From Arthrobacter alkaliphilus (lineage in GTDB: Bacteria; Actinomycetota; Actinomycetes; Actinomycetales; Micrococcaceae), in contig NZ_JAKEEC010000033.1 in NCBI RefSeq assembly GCF_021483235.1, positions 1 to 46,335 on the forward strand: DNA of 46,335 nt, given 5' to 3'. The stretch's first letter is position 1. Each line of letters opens with the position of its first letter. This document shows, one piece after another, positions 23,904 to 32,946 of this stretch. Under the pieces are notes generated by a model. The model saw only the letters and a program-made list of their open reading frames with translations. It searched no databases and was not told the DNA's origin. A program made the position numbers and the translations under genes.

Positions 23904-26900
23904 GGATCCGCAATCCCTTCGGCGTGGAGTACGCCCCGGCAGCCGCTAGCGCAGTAGCCACGGGTGTGTCCAGAAGGTCATGGCCGTTGACCTTCTCCAT
24001 GATCAATTTGTCCACGGCTCCCCGGCGGACTACTCCCACCAAAGCAGTAGCGGCAGCCGCCAGGACGGCGTCGTCATCGCTGAAGACGAGCAGGGTTTTC
24101 CCTCCGCGTTCGACATATAAGGCCAAGGCGCCGTCGACCATAACCACCAAGGCCCCTGCTTTCCGCCCGGGACGGTGACCCGATCCTGCGTCGACCGCCA
24201 AGGCAGGCCATGGGAGCGCCGCGCCGTACGGGTTGGCGGGATCCGTTGCGGCAAGGGCCAACGCGACCGGCTCGGCCTTGGCGAGTTGAGCGTCTTCCGT
24301 GAAGGAACGCAAACGGTCCACCGTTGCCGGCACGGCAAATTGCGCGGCGCCGAGGTGCTCGATGAAGTAGCCGCGCCGGCACCGCCCGGCCTCTTCGAGC
24401 CGGGCGAGGACCTTGTACATCAGCCCGAATCCGCCCAGGATGTTCTCCACCATGACGGAGCCGCGGGTCACGATGCCGTACCTGTCGAGGAGTAGTTCGG
24501 CGGTGCCGCGCGCATGGATGGTGGGGTCGAGTTCAGGAGACGGCAACGCGGACCAGCGCCCGACGGCGAGCGGGGGAGTGGGAGCCGTCGCTGAGCCATA
24601 ACGTCCGCCCGTGAGTCCTGGCGATCCCATCAAGCCCGTGCCGTGCGAGCGTCCGAGCCTGCCCATGCGCAGGGACCTGGCCCGTGGAGCCCGGGCGGGC
24701 TGTTTGTGGGCAGTACGGCCGCCGGCAATCATGGCGCGGACGGGGGCAAAAGTATCGCCGGTGATGCGTCCGGCCCAGACGAGATCCCACAAGGCGGCCA
24801 CCACGGCGTCGTCGCTGAGGACAGCATCCATGCCGCCCGCGACCTCGGTGAGTTGCCGGAAGAAATACGCGCCCCCGCCGGTCTGCAGGTATTCCAGGAG
24901 GCGCAATTGCGCGTCGCCGGGCTCGAAATCAGGGTCCGGGTTGAGCGTCAGTTCCGCGGCCTCGGCCACATGGAGGCTGATCCAACCGTCGTTCCCGGGC
25001 AAGGATCCGGCTCCGGACCAGAGGATCTCGCCCGCGGCCATGAGTTCGTCCAGCATGGCTGGCTGATAGTCGGCGATCCGGCCGGCCAGCACCAAAGGCT
25101 CCCACGCCGACGCCGGCACAGGCACGCCGGAGAGCTGATCGACCACCGTCATGATCCCGTCCAGCCCACGCAATGCCGGAGCCCCGCGGGAGCGGCCGGC
25201 GGTGGGCACGGAGACGTTTTGCCATGCGGGGAGGAACCGGCCGTACGCTGCGGCGTCCACCGGCTCTACTTCGGCCCGCAACGCGGCAAGCGAACGACGC
25301 CGGAGCTTGCGCAGCACTTCGGAATCGCACCACTCGCTGGCCGGCGGAGCCGCCGGAAGCTCCGGAGCCGCCGGAAGCTCCGGAGCTACGGGGGCTTCCG
25401 CACCAGGTCCGGAGTCAGGCGCAGTAGGGTGCGGCCGGAACTCGCCCTCCACGACCCTGCCGTCTGCCGCCAAACGCTTCAGCGCGGTGCCCACGACGGC
25501 GACACCCAGTCCCAGCCTCGTCGCGGCCTCCTCGGCCGTGAAGGGTCCGTGGGTCCGGGCGTAGCGGGAGACGAGGTCGCCGAGCGGGTCGTTGACCGGT
25601 TCGATGAAGGCGAGGGGAACGCCCATGGGCAACGGAACGCCGATAGCGTCCCGAAGCCGGGCCGCGTCCTCGATGGCCGCGAACCGTTCCACCCCCCCGA
25701 GGGTGACCGTGAGGGCGCGGTTGGCTTTCCGCAGTGCGGCTAGGTGCGATGCGGCCGCAAGCTCTGTGGACGCATCCATCTCCGGTGCGGGCGCCTCCGA
25801 GGAGGGTGCTACCGCGTCCTCGGATTGCAAACGGGCGGCCACTTCTTCCACACTCAGGGGTCCGAGCAGGCGCAGCAAGTCCGCAACGCCTTCCATGCCC
25901 CGCACCCGCCTGTCCGGTGCCAACCGCTGGAGCTCCAGCTCGGTGGCCTCAATGACCTTCGCGTCCAGGAGCTCGCGCAGTTCCACCCTGCCCAGGAGCT
26001 CGTTCAGGAGCGTGGAATCGAGCGCCAAAGCCGCGGCCCTGCGTTCGGCGAGCGGTGAATCGCCCTCGTACAAGTACTGCGCCACGTAGCCAAAGAGCAG
26101 CGACTTGGCGAAGGGGGAGGGCTGCTGCGTGGTGGTTTGCACCAAGCGCAGTTCCCGGCGCTCGATCGAGGCGGCAATGTCCTTCAACGCGGGCAGATCG
26201 TAAACGTCCTGCAGGCATTCGCGCACGGTCTCAAGGACGATCGGGAAGGAAGGGTATTTCTTGGCGACATCCAACAACTGCGCCGAACGCTGCCGTTGCT
26301 GCCATAGCGGCTGCCTCTTCGCCGGATTCTGCCGCGGCAGCAGTAGGGCGCGGGCGGCGCACTCACGGAAGCGGGACGCGAACAACGCGCTGCCGCCCAC
26401 CTCCGCCGTCACGATCTGCTCGAGTTCCTCGGGGTCGAAAAGGAACAATTCGGCTCCGGGAGGTTCGTCCTCCATCATCGGCACGCGCAGGACGATGCCG
26501 TCGTCTGCTGCCATGGCGGATCCGTCCAGCCCGTAGCGCTGCTGTAGCCGCTGCCCGACGGCGAGGGCCCACGGCGCGTGGACCGGCATCCCGAAGGGGC
26601 TGTGCAGCACTACCCGCCAGTCACCGAGCTCGTCGTGGAACCGCTCGACGACGAGCGTCCGGTCGTTCGGAACCACTTCGGTGGCTTGTTTCTGCTCAGC
26701 CAGATACTGGATCAGGTTCCGGGCAGCGTAGTCGTCCAGCCCGCTGGCTTCGCAGCGTTCCAGCGCTGGCTCTTGGTCCGAGGCGGAGAGCTCACGCACG
26801 AATGCTCCGAGCGCCCGGCCAAGGTCCACTGGCCTCCCGAGGGAATCGCCCTTCCAGAACGGAAGTTTCCCGGGCTGGCCGAAGGCGGGCGAAACAAGGA

Positions 26901-28899
26901 CGCGGTCATGCGTGATGTCCTCGATCTTCCAGCTGGTGGCGCCCAAGGCGAAGACGTCGCCAACGCGTGATTCGTAGACCATTTCTTCGTCGAGCTCGCC
27001 GACGCGCCGGCCGCCTTTGGCAGCGCGCGACGCCGGACTGGGCTCCTGTGCCGATGCCCCACCGCCGGAGCCGGAACCGGCCCCTCCCGAACCGGAACCG
27101 GAACCGGTACCTTCGGTTTCCGTGCCGATGATGTAGACGCCGAAGAGCCCGCGGTCGGGGATGGTTCCGCCTGAGGTCACAGCGAGGCGTTGAGCTCCCG
27201 GACGCCCTTCAATGGTGCCGCCGTTGCGGTCCCAGACGATGCGTGGCCGGAGTTCGGCGAATTCGTCGGAGGGATACCGGCCGGCCAGGAGGTCCAAGGT
27301 GGCTTCGAAAGCGGACCGGGGCAACGTGGCGAACGGAGCGGAGCGGCGCACGGTGGCGAACCATTCCTCGACGTCGATGCTTCCCAGTGCGGTGGCGGCG
27401 ACCGTTTGTTGGGCCAGGATGTCCAGGGGGTTGGCGGGAATATGGAGGCGTTCGATCTTCCCGCTCAGCATCCGTTCCACAGTGATGGCCGTGTGGACCA
27501 GGTCCGCCCGGTGCTTGGGGAAGAGCACGCCCTCGGAGATCTCACCGACTTGGTGGCCTGCCCGGCCGACCCTTTGCAGTCCGCTGGCCACCGATGGGGG
27601 CGACTCAACCTGGACCACGAGGTCCACGGCACCCATGTCGATGCCGAGTTCCAGGGATGATGTGGCAACAACGCACCGCAGCCGGCCGGACTTGAGATCG
27701 TCTTCGATGAGTGCCCGCTGGTCTTTGGACACGGATCCGTGGTGTGCGCGGGCCAGGACCGGATCGGCCCCGCTCGTGCTCCCGGCTTGGGCCATCATGT
27801 GCGCTGGGGTCGCCGTGGACGCGGGCGGCCCGAAATCAGGTACCGAATCCACGGCAGCGGAAAACACATCCACCGCCATGAGCTGGCGTTCCGCGAAGAT
27901 CTCGTTCAACCGGGCGGTGAGTCGCTCCGCGAGCCGCCGGGAGTTGGCAAACACAATGGTGGACTGCTTCGAGAGGACGAGGTCAACGATCTTCTCCTCG
28001 ACGTGCGGCCAAATGGACGCTTGCGGTTGCAGCCCTGAGGCTGGTCCGGAGTCGAACGCGCCGGCGGCTCCCGCGAGGTCCGACATGTCCTCCACAGGTA
28101 CGCTGACCACCAGGTCCCAGTTCTTGTGCGACGGCGGCGCGACGATTTCGACGGGTGCCGAGCCCGCGAGGAATTGCGCGACGAGCTCGCGCGGCTCCAC
28201 GGTGGCCGAGAGGCCGATCCTTTGGGCAGGTTTCGGCAGCAACGCGTCAAGCCGCTCCAATGACACCGCGAGGTGCGCGCCACGCTTGGTTCCTGCCACG
28301 GCATGGACCTCGTCGACGATCACGGTGTCCACTTCGCTCAGCGTCTCCCGGGCCTTCGATGTCAGCATGAGGAACAACGACTCGGGCGTGGTGATGAGGA
28401 TGTCCGGCGGGTGGCTGAGCAGCGCGCGGCGGTCCGCCGTCGTCGTATCTCCCGACCGGACGCCGACGCTCACCAGCGGGGCCGGCAACCCGAGCCGCTT
28501 GGCGGTCTGCGTGATACCGATCAGGGGAGAGCGGAGGTTCCGTTCGACGTCGACGCCGAGCGCCTTGAGGGGTGAGATGTACAAGACGCGGGTCTTGCGC
28601 TTAGGGGATTTGGCGCGTCCGCGGGCGGGTGTGTCCTCAAGCCCCGGAAGGGCGTCCGCCGAAGAGTCCGGGGCCACCGACAGGAGCCGGTCCAGCGCCC
28701 ACAGGAAGGCTGCGAGCGTCTTGCCGGAACCGGTGGGCGCCACGACGAGTGCGTGCGATCCGGAAGAAATAGCCTTCCATGCACCGTCCTGGGCAGGGGT
28801 GGGCGTGGAGAAAGCACCGAGGAACCATTCGCGCGTGGCGCGGCTGAAGCGGTCCATGGCCGAATTGCCAGGACCGCCCGGTACCTCCTGTTCCTGCAT
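23896..28899 (-). CDS. lhr: Lhr-type superfamily 2 DNA helicase
   Basis: A 1667-aa ATP-dependent 3'-to-5' DNA translocase/helicase. Walker A APTGSGKT is at 54-61; the DEVH box reads VDEVHAVAGTKRGAHL; motif VI is QRVGRAGHQVGE; SSLELGIDMGAVD precedes it. The C-terminal half is the long Lhr-CTD with winged-helix and beta-barrel regions. It is longer than the E. coli protein, in part owing to Gly/Ser-rich (GTGSGSGSGGAGSGSGGG) and Pro/Ala-rich (APELPAAPELPAAP) linkers. ATG 28899 has a GGAGG very close to it; ATG 28857 is an alternative. Overlap with nei2 supports a repair role. Confidence 0.94.
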   Translation of the reverse strand: MQEQEVPGGPGNSAMDRFSRATREWFLGAFSTPTPAQDGAWKAISSGSHALVVAPTGSGKTLAAFLWALDRLLSVAPDSSADALPGLEDTPARGRAKSPKRKTRVLYISPLKALGVDVERNLRSPLIGITQTAKRLGLPAPLVSVGVRSGDTTTADRRALLSHPPDILITTPESLFLMLTSKARETLSEVDTVIVDEVHAVAGTKRGAHLAVSLERLDALLPKPAQRIGLSATVEPRELVAQFLAGSAPVEIVAPPSHKNWDLVVSVPVEDMSDLAGAAGAFDSGPASGLQPQASIWPHVEEKIVDLVLSKQSTIVFANSRRLAERLTARLNEIFAERQLMAVDVFSAAVDSVPDFGPPASTATPAHMMAQAGSTSGADPVLARAHHGSVSKDQRALIEDDLKSGRLRCVVATSSLELGIDMGAVDLVVQVESPPSVASGLQRVGRAGHQVGEISEGVLFPKHRADLVHTAITVERMLSGKIERLHIPANPLDILAQQTVAATALGSIDVEEWFATVRRSAPFATLPRSAFEATLDLLAGRYPSDEFAELRPRIVWDRNGGTIEGRPGAQRLAVTSGGTIPDRGLFGVYIIGTETEGTGSGSGSGGAGSGSGGGASAQEPSPASRAAKGGRRVGELDEEMVYESRVGDVFALGATSWKIEDITHDRVLVSPAFGQPGKLPFWKGDSLGRPVDLGRALGAFVRELSASDQEPALERCEASGLDDYAARNLIQYLAEQKQATEVVPNDRTLVVERFHDELGDWRVVLHSPFGMPVHAPWALAVGQRLQQRYGLDGSAMAADDGIVLRVPMMEDEPPGAELFLFDPEELEQIVTAEVGGSALFASRFRECAARALLLPRQNPAKRQPLWQQRQRSAQLLDVAKKYPSFPIVLETVRECLQDVYDLPALKDIAASIERRELRLVQTTTQQPSPFAKSLLFGYVAQYLYEGDSPLAERRAAALALDSTLLNELLGRVELRELLDAKVIEATELELQRLAPDRRVRGMEGVADLLRLLGPLSVEEVAARLQSEDAVAPSSEAPAPEMDASTELAAASHLAALRKANRALTVTLGGVERFAAIEDAARLRDAIGVPLPMGVPLAFIEPVNDPLGDLVSRYARTHGPFTAEEAATRLGLGVAVVGTALKRLAADGRVVEGEFRPHPTAPDSGPGAEAPVAPELPAAPELPAAPPASEWCDSEVLRKLRRRSLAALRAEVEPVDAAAYGRFLPAWQNVSVPTAGRSRGAPALRGLDGIMTVVDQLSGVPVPASAWEPLVLAGRIADYQPAMLDELMAAGEILWSGAGSLPGNDGWISLHVAEAAELTLNPDPDFEPGDAQLRLLEYLQTGGGAYFFRQLTEVAGGMDAVLSDDAVVAALWDLVWAGRITGDTFAPVRAMIAGGRTAHKQPARAPRARSLRMGRLGRSHGTGLMGSPGLTGGRYGSATAPTPPLAVGRWSALPSPELDPTIHARGTAELLLDRYGIVTRGSVMVENILGGFGLMYKVLARLEEAGRCRRGYFIEHLGAAQFAVPATVDRLRSFTEDAQLAKAEPVALALAATDPANPYGAALPWPALAVDAGSGHRPGRKAGALVVMVDGALALYVERGGKTLLVFSDDDAVLAAAATALVGVVRRGAVDKLIMEKVNGHDLLDTPVATALAAAGAYSTPKGLRIRA

Positions 28900-28994
28900 T
28901 CCTCCATCATGCCTCACGGCACCGACACAATAAGGGACAGCCCACAAGAAGGAACAGGAGGCAATGCGGATCAGGGGCTAGGCCCCCGGCCGCC

Positions 28995-29651
28995 CTACCC
29001 CGCTTGGAACGCCTGGACGGTCAGGAGATTGATATTGGTGTTGCTGCAGGCTGTTTGTTGTTGCGGGATGAACAGCGAGGCAGTGTCGCCGGGTGGGTAG
29101 ACCCGGAAGCCGGCGGCCGGGACCTGGGTGCACTCGGGGTAGTTCCCGGCCTGGGTGTACCGGAGTTGGGCGAAACCGGACTTCCCCGGTTCGAGAAGTA
29201 CTTGTGCCACAGGCTGGGAGGCGTCGCGCGCGGCAGCCGCACCGATCGGATCACCGGTGGGCCCGGACGTGAGCGACACGCCCGGGAAGCCATTGAGGAT
29301 GCAGGGTTGGGAACCGGAGTTGGTCAGGATGAGCTTCATGTAGACGCTGCCGGCCGCTCCACCCCCTTTGGAGTCGAGCGAAGCCGTCAGCGAGTCCGAC
29401 TTGCAGAGAGGGGTGCCGGATGCCGTCGTGCCCGTGCTCGACGGTGTGGTGCTGCCTGTTGGGCTAGAAGTAGCCGAGGCCGAAGCCGACGGCGTGGGCG
29501 TTGCCGTGGCCGACGGCGACGCCGAAGCCGTGGCGTTGCTTACGGCTGAGCCCGAGGGCTGGGCCTGGCTTTGGAAACACCCTGAGAGCAGGAATACCGA
29601 GGCTGCTGCCATCGTGAGCAGGAGACCGTTCTTGACTCGCATATTCGTCAT
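28995..29651 (-). CDS. DUF4232-domain lipoprotein
   Basis: A 218-aa exported lipoprotein. The signal peptide ends in LLSG-Cys25, a lipobox, so the protein should be anchored to the outer face of the membrane. A Ser/Thr/Ala/Pro-rich stalk covers about 30-80 and a beta-rich DUF4232 domain follows (LTASLDSKGGGAAGSVYMKLILTN, GFPGVSLTSG). The family function is unknown. ATG 29651 is the most likely start; GTG 29657 and ATG 29642 are also in frame. It lies downstream of the copper-linked genes on the same strand and may be independent of them. Confidence 0.82.
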   Translation of the reverse strand: MTNMRVKNGLLLTMAAASVFLLSGCFQSQAQPSGSAVSNATASASPSATATPTPSASASATSSPTGSTTPSSTGTTASGTPLCKSDSLTASLDSKGGGAAGSVYMKLILTNSGSQPCILNGFPGVSLTSGPTGDPIGAAAARDASQPVAQVLLEPGKSGFAQLRYTQAGNYPECTQVPAAGFRVYPPGDTASLFIPQQQTACSNTNINLLTVQAFQAG

Positions 29652-29756
29652 GCGCACAGCATTTCGTCGTCGTATGCCGGAGTCAACTGCGGCGCGGCAG
29701 GGGCGCCGGATTGGCGTCCGGATCGTAATGTTCCGGACGCCAACCCGGCCGACCCG

Positions 29757-30497
29757 TTACTTGGCCTCGGAAGCCTTCGCGTTACGGCTGCGGAAGAATG
29801 CCGCGCCACCCAGCCCCAGGCCTGCCACGCCGGCGATCAAGCCGGCCCAGCTGCGAGCCTGCGAGCCGTCGTCGGTCACGGAAGCTGCTTGCTCCGTGGA
29901 GATTGAAGCCGCCATGTGGCCATCGGCCGCGGGTGCACCCGCGGCGGCACCCTCGGCCGTGACCGCCACCGACGGAGCCGGGGCCTTGAGCGAGTGCGGG
30001 TCCTGGCCGTCCTTCGGAATTTCAGCCCAGTTTGTCTGCCCTTGCTCGCAGCTCTGGAGCGTGGGGAAGTAGAGGGTCTTGCCGGCTGTGTCGGGCAGTT
30101 TCACGGACAGCACCAGGGCATCGCGCAGGTGCGGGTCCAGCGGGGTCTTGGCGGTGTACACAACTTGGCTGGTGCGCTTGGTGATCGATGTGCCGTCGGC
30201 CAGCTTCTTGGGTTCGGGGAGCGTCTGCGTCACCTTCTCCACTGTCCAGTTGGGGTTCACCGTGGGCGTGGCGTCCGTCAGTTCATCCGGCAAGTTGATG
30301 GTCACCTTGGTGGTGCCCGAAGCGTCGCAGCCGTGGGGAACGCCGAAAGTCAGCAAGGCGTACGAATTGGCCGTGGTTTTGTCCGGGTTGATGGACACAT
30401 GGGCAGATGCGCCAGCGAGGCCGGCCATCATCAGTGCGGCGGTGCCGCCGGCGATTGCGGTGGCCGAGACGGCGCGGCGGAGGGAGGACTTGTTCAT
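29757..30497 (-). CDS. ycnI: YcnI-like copper-binding protein (DUF1775)
   Basis: A 246-aa exported protein. A signal peptide is predicted to be cut after ASA, leaving His at the mature N-terminus (HVSINPDKT). YcnI proteins bind Cu(II) through this N-terminal His, so the cut site matters to the function. The central domain (TTANSYALLTFGVPHGC, TPLDPHLRDALVLSVKLPDTAGKTLYFPTLQSCEQGQTNW) is the DUF1775 beta domain, followed by a C-terminal membrane anchor (SWAGLIAGVAGLGLGGAAFFRSRNA). It belongs to the same operon-like block as the His-rich membrane protein 86 bp upstream. Confidence 0.92.
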   Translation of the reverse strand: MNKSSLRRAVSATAIAGGTAALMMAGLAGASAHVSINPDKTTANSYALLTFGVPHGCDASGTTKVTINLPDELTDATPTVNPNWTVEKVTQTLPEPKKLADGTSITKRTSQVVYTAKTPLDPHLRDALVLSVKLPDTAGKTLYFPTLQSCEQGQTNWAEIPKDGQDPHSLKAPAPSVAVTAEGAAAGAPAADGHMAASISTEQAASVTDDGSQARSWAGLIAGVAGLGLGGAAFFRSRNAKASEAK

Positions 30498-30583
30498 GGT
30501 TGTTGCCTTTCAACGGGCGGCGCGAAGGCGCGCCAAAGTGCGGGGATATGCCCGCCACCGGTAGAAGGCGGTGCCGGGCGGAG

Positions 30584-31207
30584 TCAGGAGGGTACGACGA
30601 CGGCGGGCGGCCCGCGTCTGCTGTCCTGCCTGAGGTTCCGCCAGGGACGGGGGATGAATACGGCAGGCTCGCTCAACACGACAGCTGAGCTGCCGGCGTC
30701 GGGCCTGAAAATCAGGCGGAGGAGCTGCAGGAGCGGACGGAGCCACGCAGCGAGCTGCCACAGTGCCTGCTCGCCCTTGGCCAGGAGCAAAGCCGAAGCA
30801 GCCGTCGCGAGGGCGTGCCCTGCCAACATCAGCCAGCTAAGCGGAGTGTCCGCCTCATGAAAATGCACTGTTTCCGCTCCCAATGGCGGTGAAAGGTGCT
30901 CCGCGGCCAAATGGTGTGCCGGCGACCCCGGGGCCGGGACAGTGAGCGGACCGAACGCCGTGAATGCCTGGTGCAGGACCAGCTGGCCGACTCCCAGAAG
31001 CGCGGCAATGACCGGGAATCCGAGCTTGGACCGGGTGGCAAGAGTGGTGGCGAGCCCGGTCAAGGCGAGGACGGCCAACAGGACCGGAGCGACCGGAAGC
31101 GCGCCGCCGGAGAGGACGTGGGCGGCTGCGGCGAGTGCGACAATGGCGACCGCCAAGGCCCCCGAACGCATGGCATGGAAGGGCGTCCGGGCATGCGATG
31201 CGCGCAC
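30584..31207 (-). CDS. His-rich membrane protein next to ycnI
   Basis: A 207-aa protein with about four hydrophobic segments: GALAVAIVALAAAAHVL, PVAPVLLAVLALTGLATTLA, FPVIAALLGVGQLVLHQAFTAF, SWLMLAGHALATAASALLLAK. An exposed loop contains HH (AHHLAAEH), HFHEAD and other acids, a possible metal-binding site. The C-terminal tail is Arg/Pro-rich and cytosolic. GTG 31207 follows GGGAGGG. Position upstream of ycnI suggests copper handling, but no such family is certain. I have not identified a named homologue. Confidence 0.75.
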   Translation of the reverse strand: MRASHARTPFHAMRSGALAVAIVALAAAAHVLSGGALPVAPVLLAVLALTGLATTLATRSKLGFPVIAALLGVGQLVLHQAFTAFGPLTVPAPGSPAHHLAAEHLSPPLGAETVHFHEADTPLSWLMLAGHALATAASALLLAKGEQALWQLAAWLRPLLQLLRLIFRPDAGSSAVVLSEPAVFIPRPWRNLRQDSRRGPPAVVVPS

Positions 31208-31233
31208 GGGTCCCTCCCTCTGTAGCGTTCAAG

Positions 31234-31277
31234 CGGCTGGTCGACCGTCCGACCGGCTGGTCAACCCTGAAATTCTA
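31234..31277 (-). promoter_or_regulatory. Candidate promoter and operator for the copper-linked block
   Basis: On the minus strand TAGAAT (31277-31272) is a good -10 box. Just downstream the word CGGCTGGTC (plus strand) occurs at 31234 and 31254, 20 bp apart, with a GGTCGACC palindrome at 31239. Two half-sites near the transcription start are typical of repressor control. No -35 box is clear. Confidence 0.4.
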
Positions 31278-31281
31278 CCTA

Positions 31282-32508
31282 TTATTCGTGGCCGCGCCGC
31301 GGTGGGATGGGTCGTGTGACTTGGCCTTGGTGGGCCGCTCCACCGGACTGTGGCCCTTCTCCGCCCGGTTCCGGCGCCCCTTCTGAATACCTGCGTGCCG
31401 CCCTCGAACCGGCGATGGTGCTTGCCCCGATGCTGATGAGGGCACCGAGGATCATGGCGGCGGCTTCTCCCGGCTCCAGCAAGTGCAATTGGGAGCCGAT
31501 GGTGGCGGCCGCAACGGGTACTCCCAATTGCGACGCCGCCAGTATTGCAAGCGGCAAGGGCTGGCCGAGGGCCCGGATGCTTCCATGCACCAGGAGCGTT
31601 CCGAAGCCAAGGCAGATCCCGAGGAGGATCATCCGCGGGCTGCCCGCGAGGGTCCGCAGGTCCAGCGACGCACCCAGCCAGACGAAGAACACCGGCCCGA
31701 GGAAACCGTCGCTCACGGCGAAGAGCTGGTGCGCGAGGCGACGGGGTTCGCCTACCGCCGAGACCACCAGTCCGAAGGAGAACCCCGCCAGCATGATGGA
31801 CACGTGGCCCAGGACGGCGAGTCCGGACAGAGCGAAGAGCAAAGCAAGTTGGATCCGCAGTTCCAAGGCGAACTTCCGGTCTTCGGAGATGTCATGCAAC
31901 TGTCCGCGGTTACCGCTGTTCTCCAGCCAGCGAAGCACAAAGAACAGGACCAGCGCGCAAGCCGCGACGACGGCTGCCCCCACCGCCGCCCGGCCGGCGT
32001 TGGGCGGGTCAACGGCTAAGGGAAGCGCCACTATGCAGGCGATGTCAGCGATCGCCACTTGCGCCGTCGTCGTCAGGACCTTCGGCCCTGTCAGCCGAAG
32101 CGAGTCGACGATCGGGAGGACCAGTGCCGCCGAGGAGGAAGCGAGCAGCACGATGTAAAGGGGAGCATGTCCGGTGCCGAAGGCAAAAGCGATGACGATC
32201 CCGACGACGGCGGCCAGCACCGCGGCGGTGCCGGCGCGCAGCGATCCGCTCCCCAGTGCGGGGCGGATCGCTTTGTCCCGAACCGGCACATGCGTCCCTG
32301 CAACGAACATGATGAGGGCGAATCCGACGTCCGCCACGAAGGAGAAGGTGGGATCCGAAGAGTCCACCAGGCCCAGGCCCGTACGTCCGATGACGATGCC
32401 CGCCAGCAACTGTCCCAGGACGACGGGAAGATGCCATTTCCGGGGCAGCGCAAGCAACGGTCCGAGGAGCGCGACCGCGGCGATCAGCGAAAGCTGAAAG
32501 AACGACAC
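31282..32508 (-). CDS. Cation:proton antiporter, CPA2-like
   Basis: A 408-aa membrane protein with ten or more hydrophobic segments: ISLFQLSLIAAVALLGPLLAL-like start, LPVVLGQLLAGIVIGRTGLGL, VGFALIMFVAGTHV, and IADIACIVALPLAV, which carries the acid typical of ion-binding half helices in the CPA2 (KefB/NapA-like) family. The soluble C-terminal tail of about 30 residues is Gly/Pro/Arg-rich and has no RCK domain. It would exchange Na+ or K+ for protons. GTG 32508 follows AAGGAGG. The protein ends 74 bp before the His-rich gene start. Confidence 0.88.
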   Translation of the reverse strand: MSFFQLSLIAAVALLGPLLALPRKWHLPVVLGQLLAGIVIGRTGLGLVDSSDPTFSFVADVGFALIMFVAGTHVPVRDKAIRPALGSGSLRAGTAAVLAAVVGIVIAFAFGTGHAPLYIVLLASSSAALVLPIVDSLRLTGPKVLTTTAQVAIADIACIVALPLAVDPPNAGRAAVGAAVVAACALVLFFVLRWLENSGNRGQLHDISEDRKFALELRIQLALLFALSGLAVLGHVSIMLAGFSFGLVVSAVGEPRRLAHQLFAVSDGFLGPVFFVWLGASLDLRTLAGSPRMILLGICLGFGTLLVHGSIRALGQPLPLAILAASQLGVPVAAATIGSQLHLLEPGEAAAMILGALISIGASTIAGSRAARRYSEGAPEPGGEGPQSGGAAHQGQVTRPIPPRRGHE

Positions 32509-32550
32509 GCGATCCTCCTTCCACCGGGCATGACGGTTGGCCTCGGATGA

Positions 32551-32946
32551 TCAGCGGGGCGCATCAGCCAGTTTCAGGGGGATATCCGTGTTCTCGTCCG
32601 TGTAGTAGCTTGCGCACACCCGGTGGTAGCCATCGGCCACCTGTGCGGGAATGCCGCGGGCGAGGTCGCCCTTGACGATGAGGATAGGCGAGAGTTTCTT
32701 GCCTTCCTTGATCTTCTTCAGGTCCGAGGCGACGTGGACGTTGTCCTCCGGCAACAGTGCCAGCCGCGCGGCACGGAGAATGTCCTTGGCCTTGCGGTGT
32801 TGGACGGGCGCAACCTTGAATGCAGCGACAACGGAGGCAACGACGTCGTCCGCTTCCAACAGCGATAGGTAGTCAGCCGCGCTCGGATAGTCCTGGTCCT
32901 CGGGCTGCGCCAACCAGCGGACTTCGTGTTTGTTGCCATCAGGCAT
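32551..32946 (-). CDS. Small ParB/Srx-fold-like protein
   Basis: A 131-aa protein. KLSPILIVKGDLARGIPAQVADGYHRVCASYY resembles the ParB/sulfiredoxin nucleotide-binding fold, in which a DGxHR-like motif binds the phosphate. The first half is acidic and helical. Function is unknown. ATG 32946 lies 3 bp inside the SRPBCC gene, giving an 8-bp overlap (32939-32946), so translation is probably coupled. Such short ParB-like proteins are not plasmid partition factors, since no ParA is present. Confidence 0.6.
   Translation of the reverse strand: MPDGNKHEVRWLAQPEDQDYPSAADYLSLLEADDVVASVVAAFKVAPVQHRKAKDILRAARLALLPEDNVHVASDLKKIKEGKKLSPILIVKGDLARGIPAQVADGYHRVCASYYTDENTDIPLKLADAPR

Noticed and set aside
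23896..28947. Start of lhr at 28947
   Set aside because: The added 16 residues lie in the intergenic region and look non-conserved; ATG 28899 gives a better start.
28964..28981. Five-codon ORF (MRIRG, stop) after a good AGGAGG
   Set aside because: A strong ribosome site is followed by only five codons, and no downstream plus-strand gene could use it; most likely chance or a remnant.
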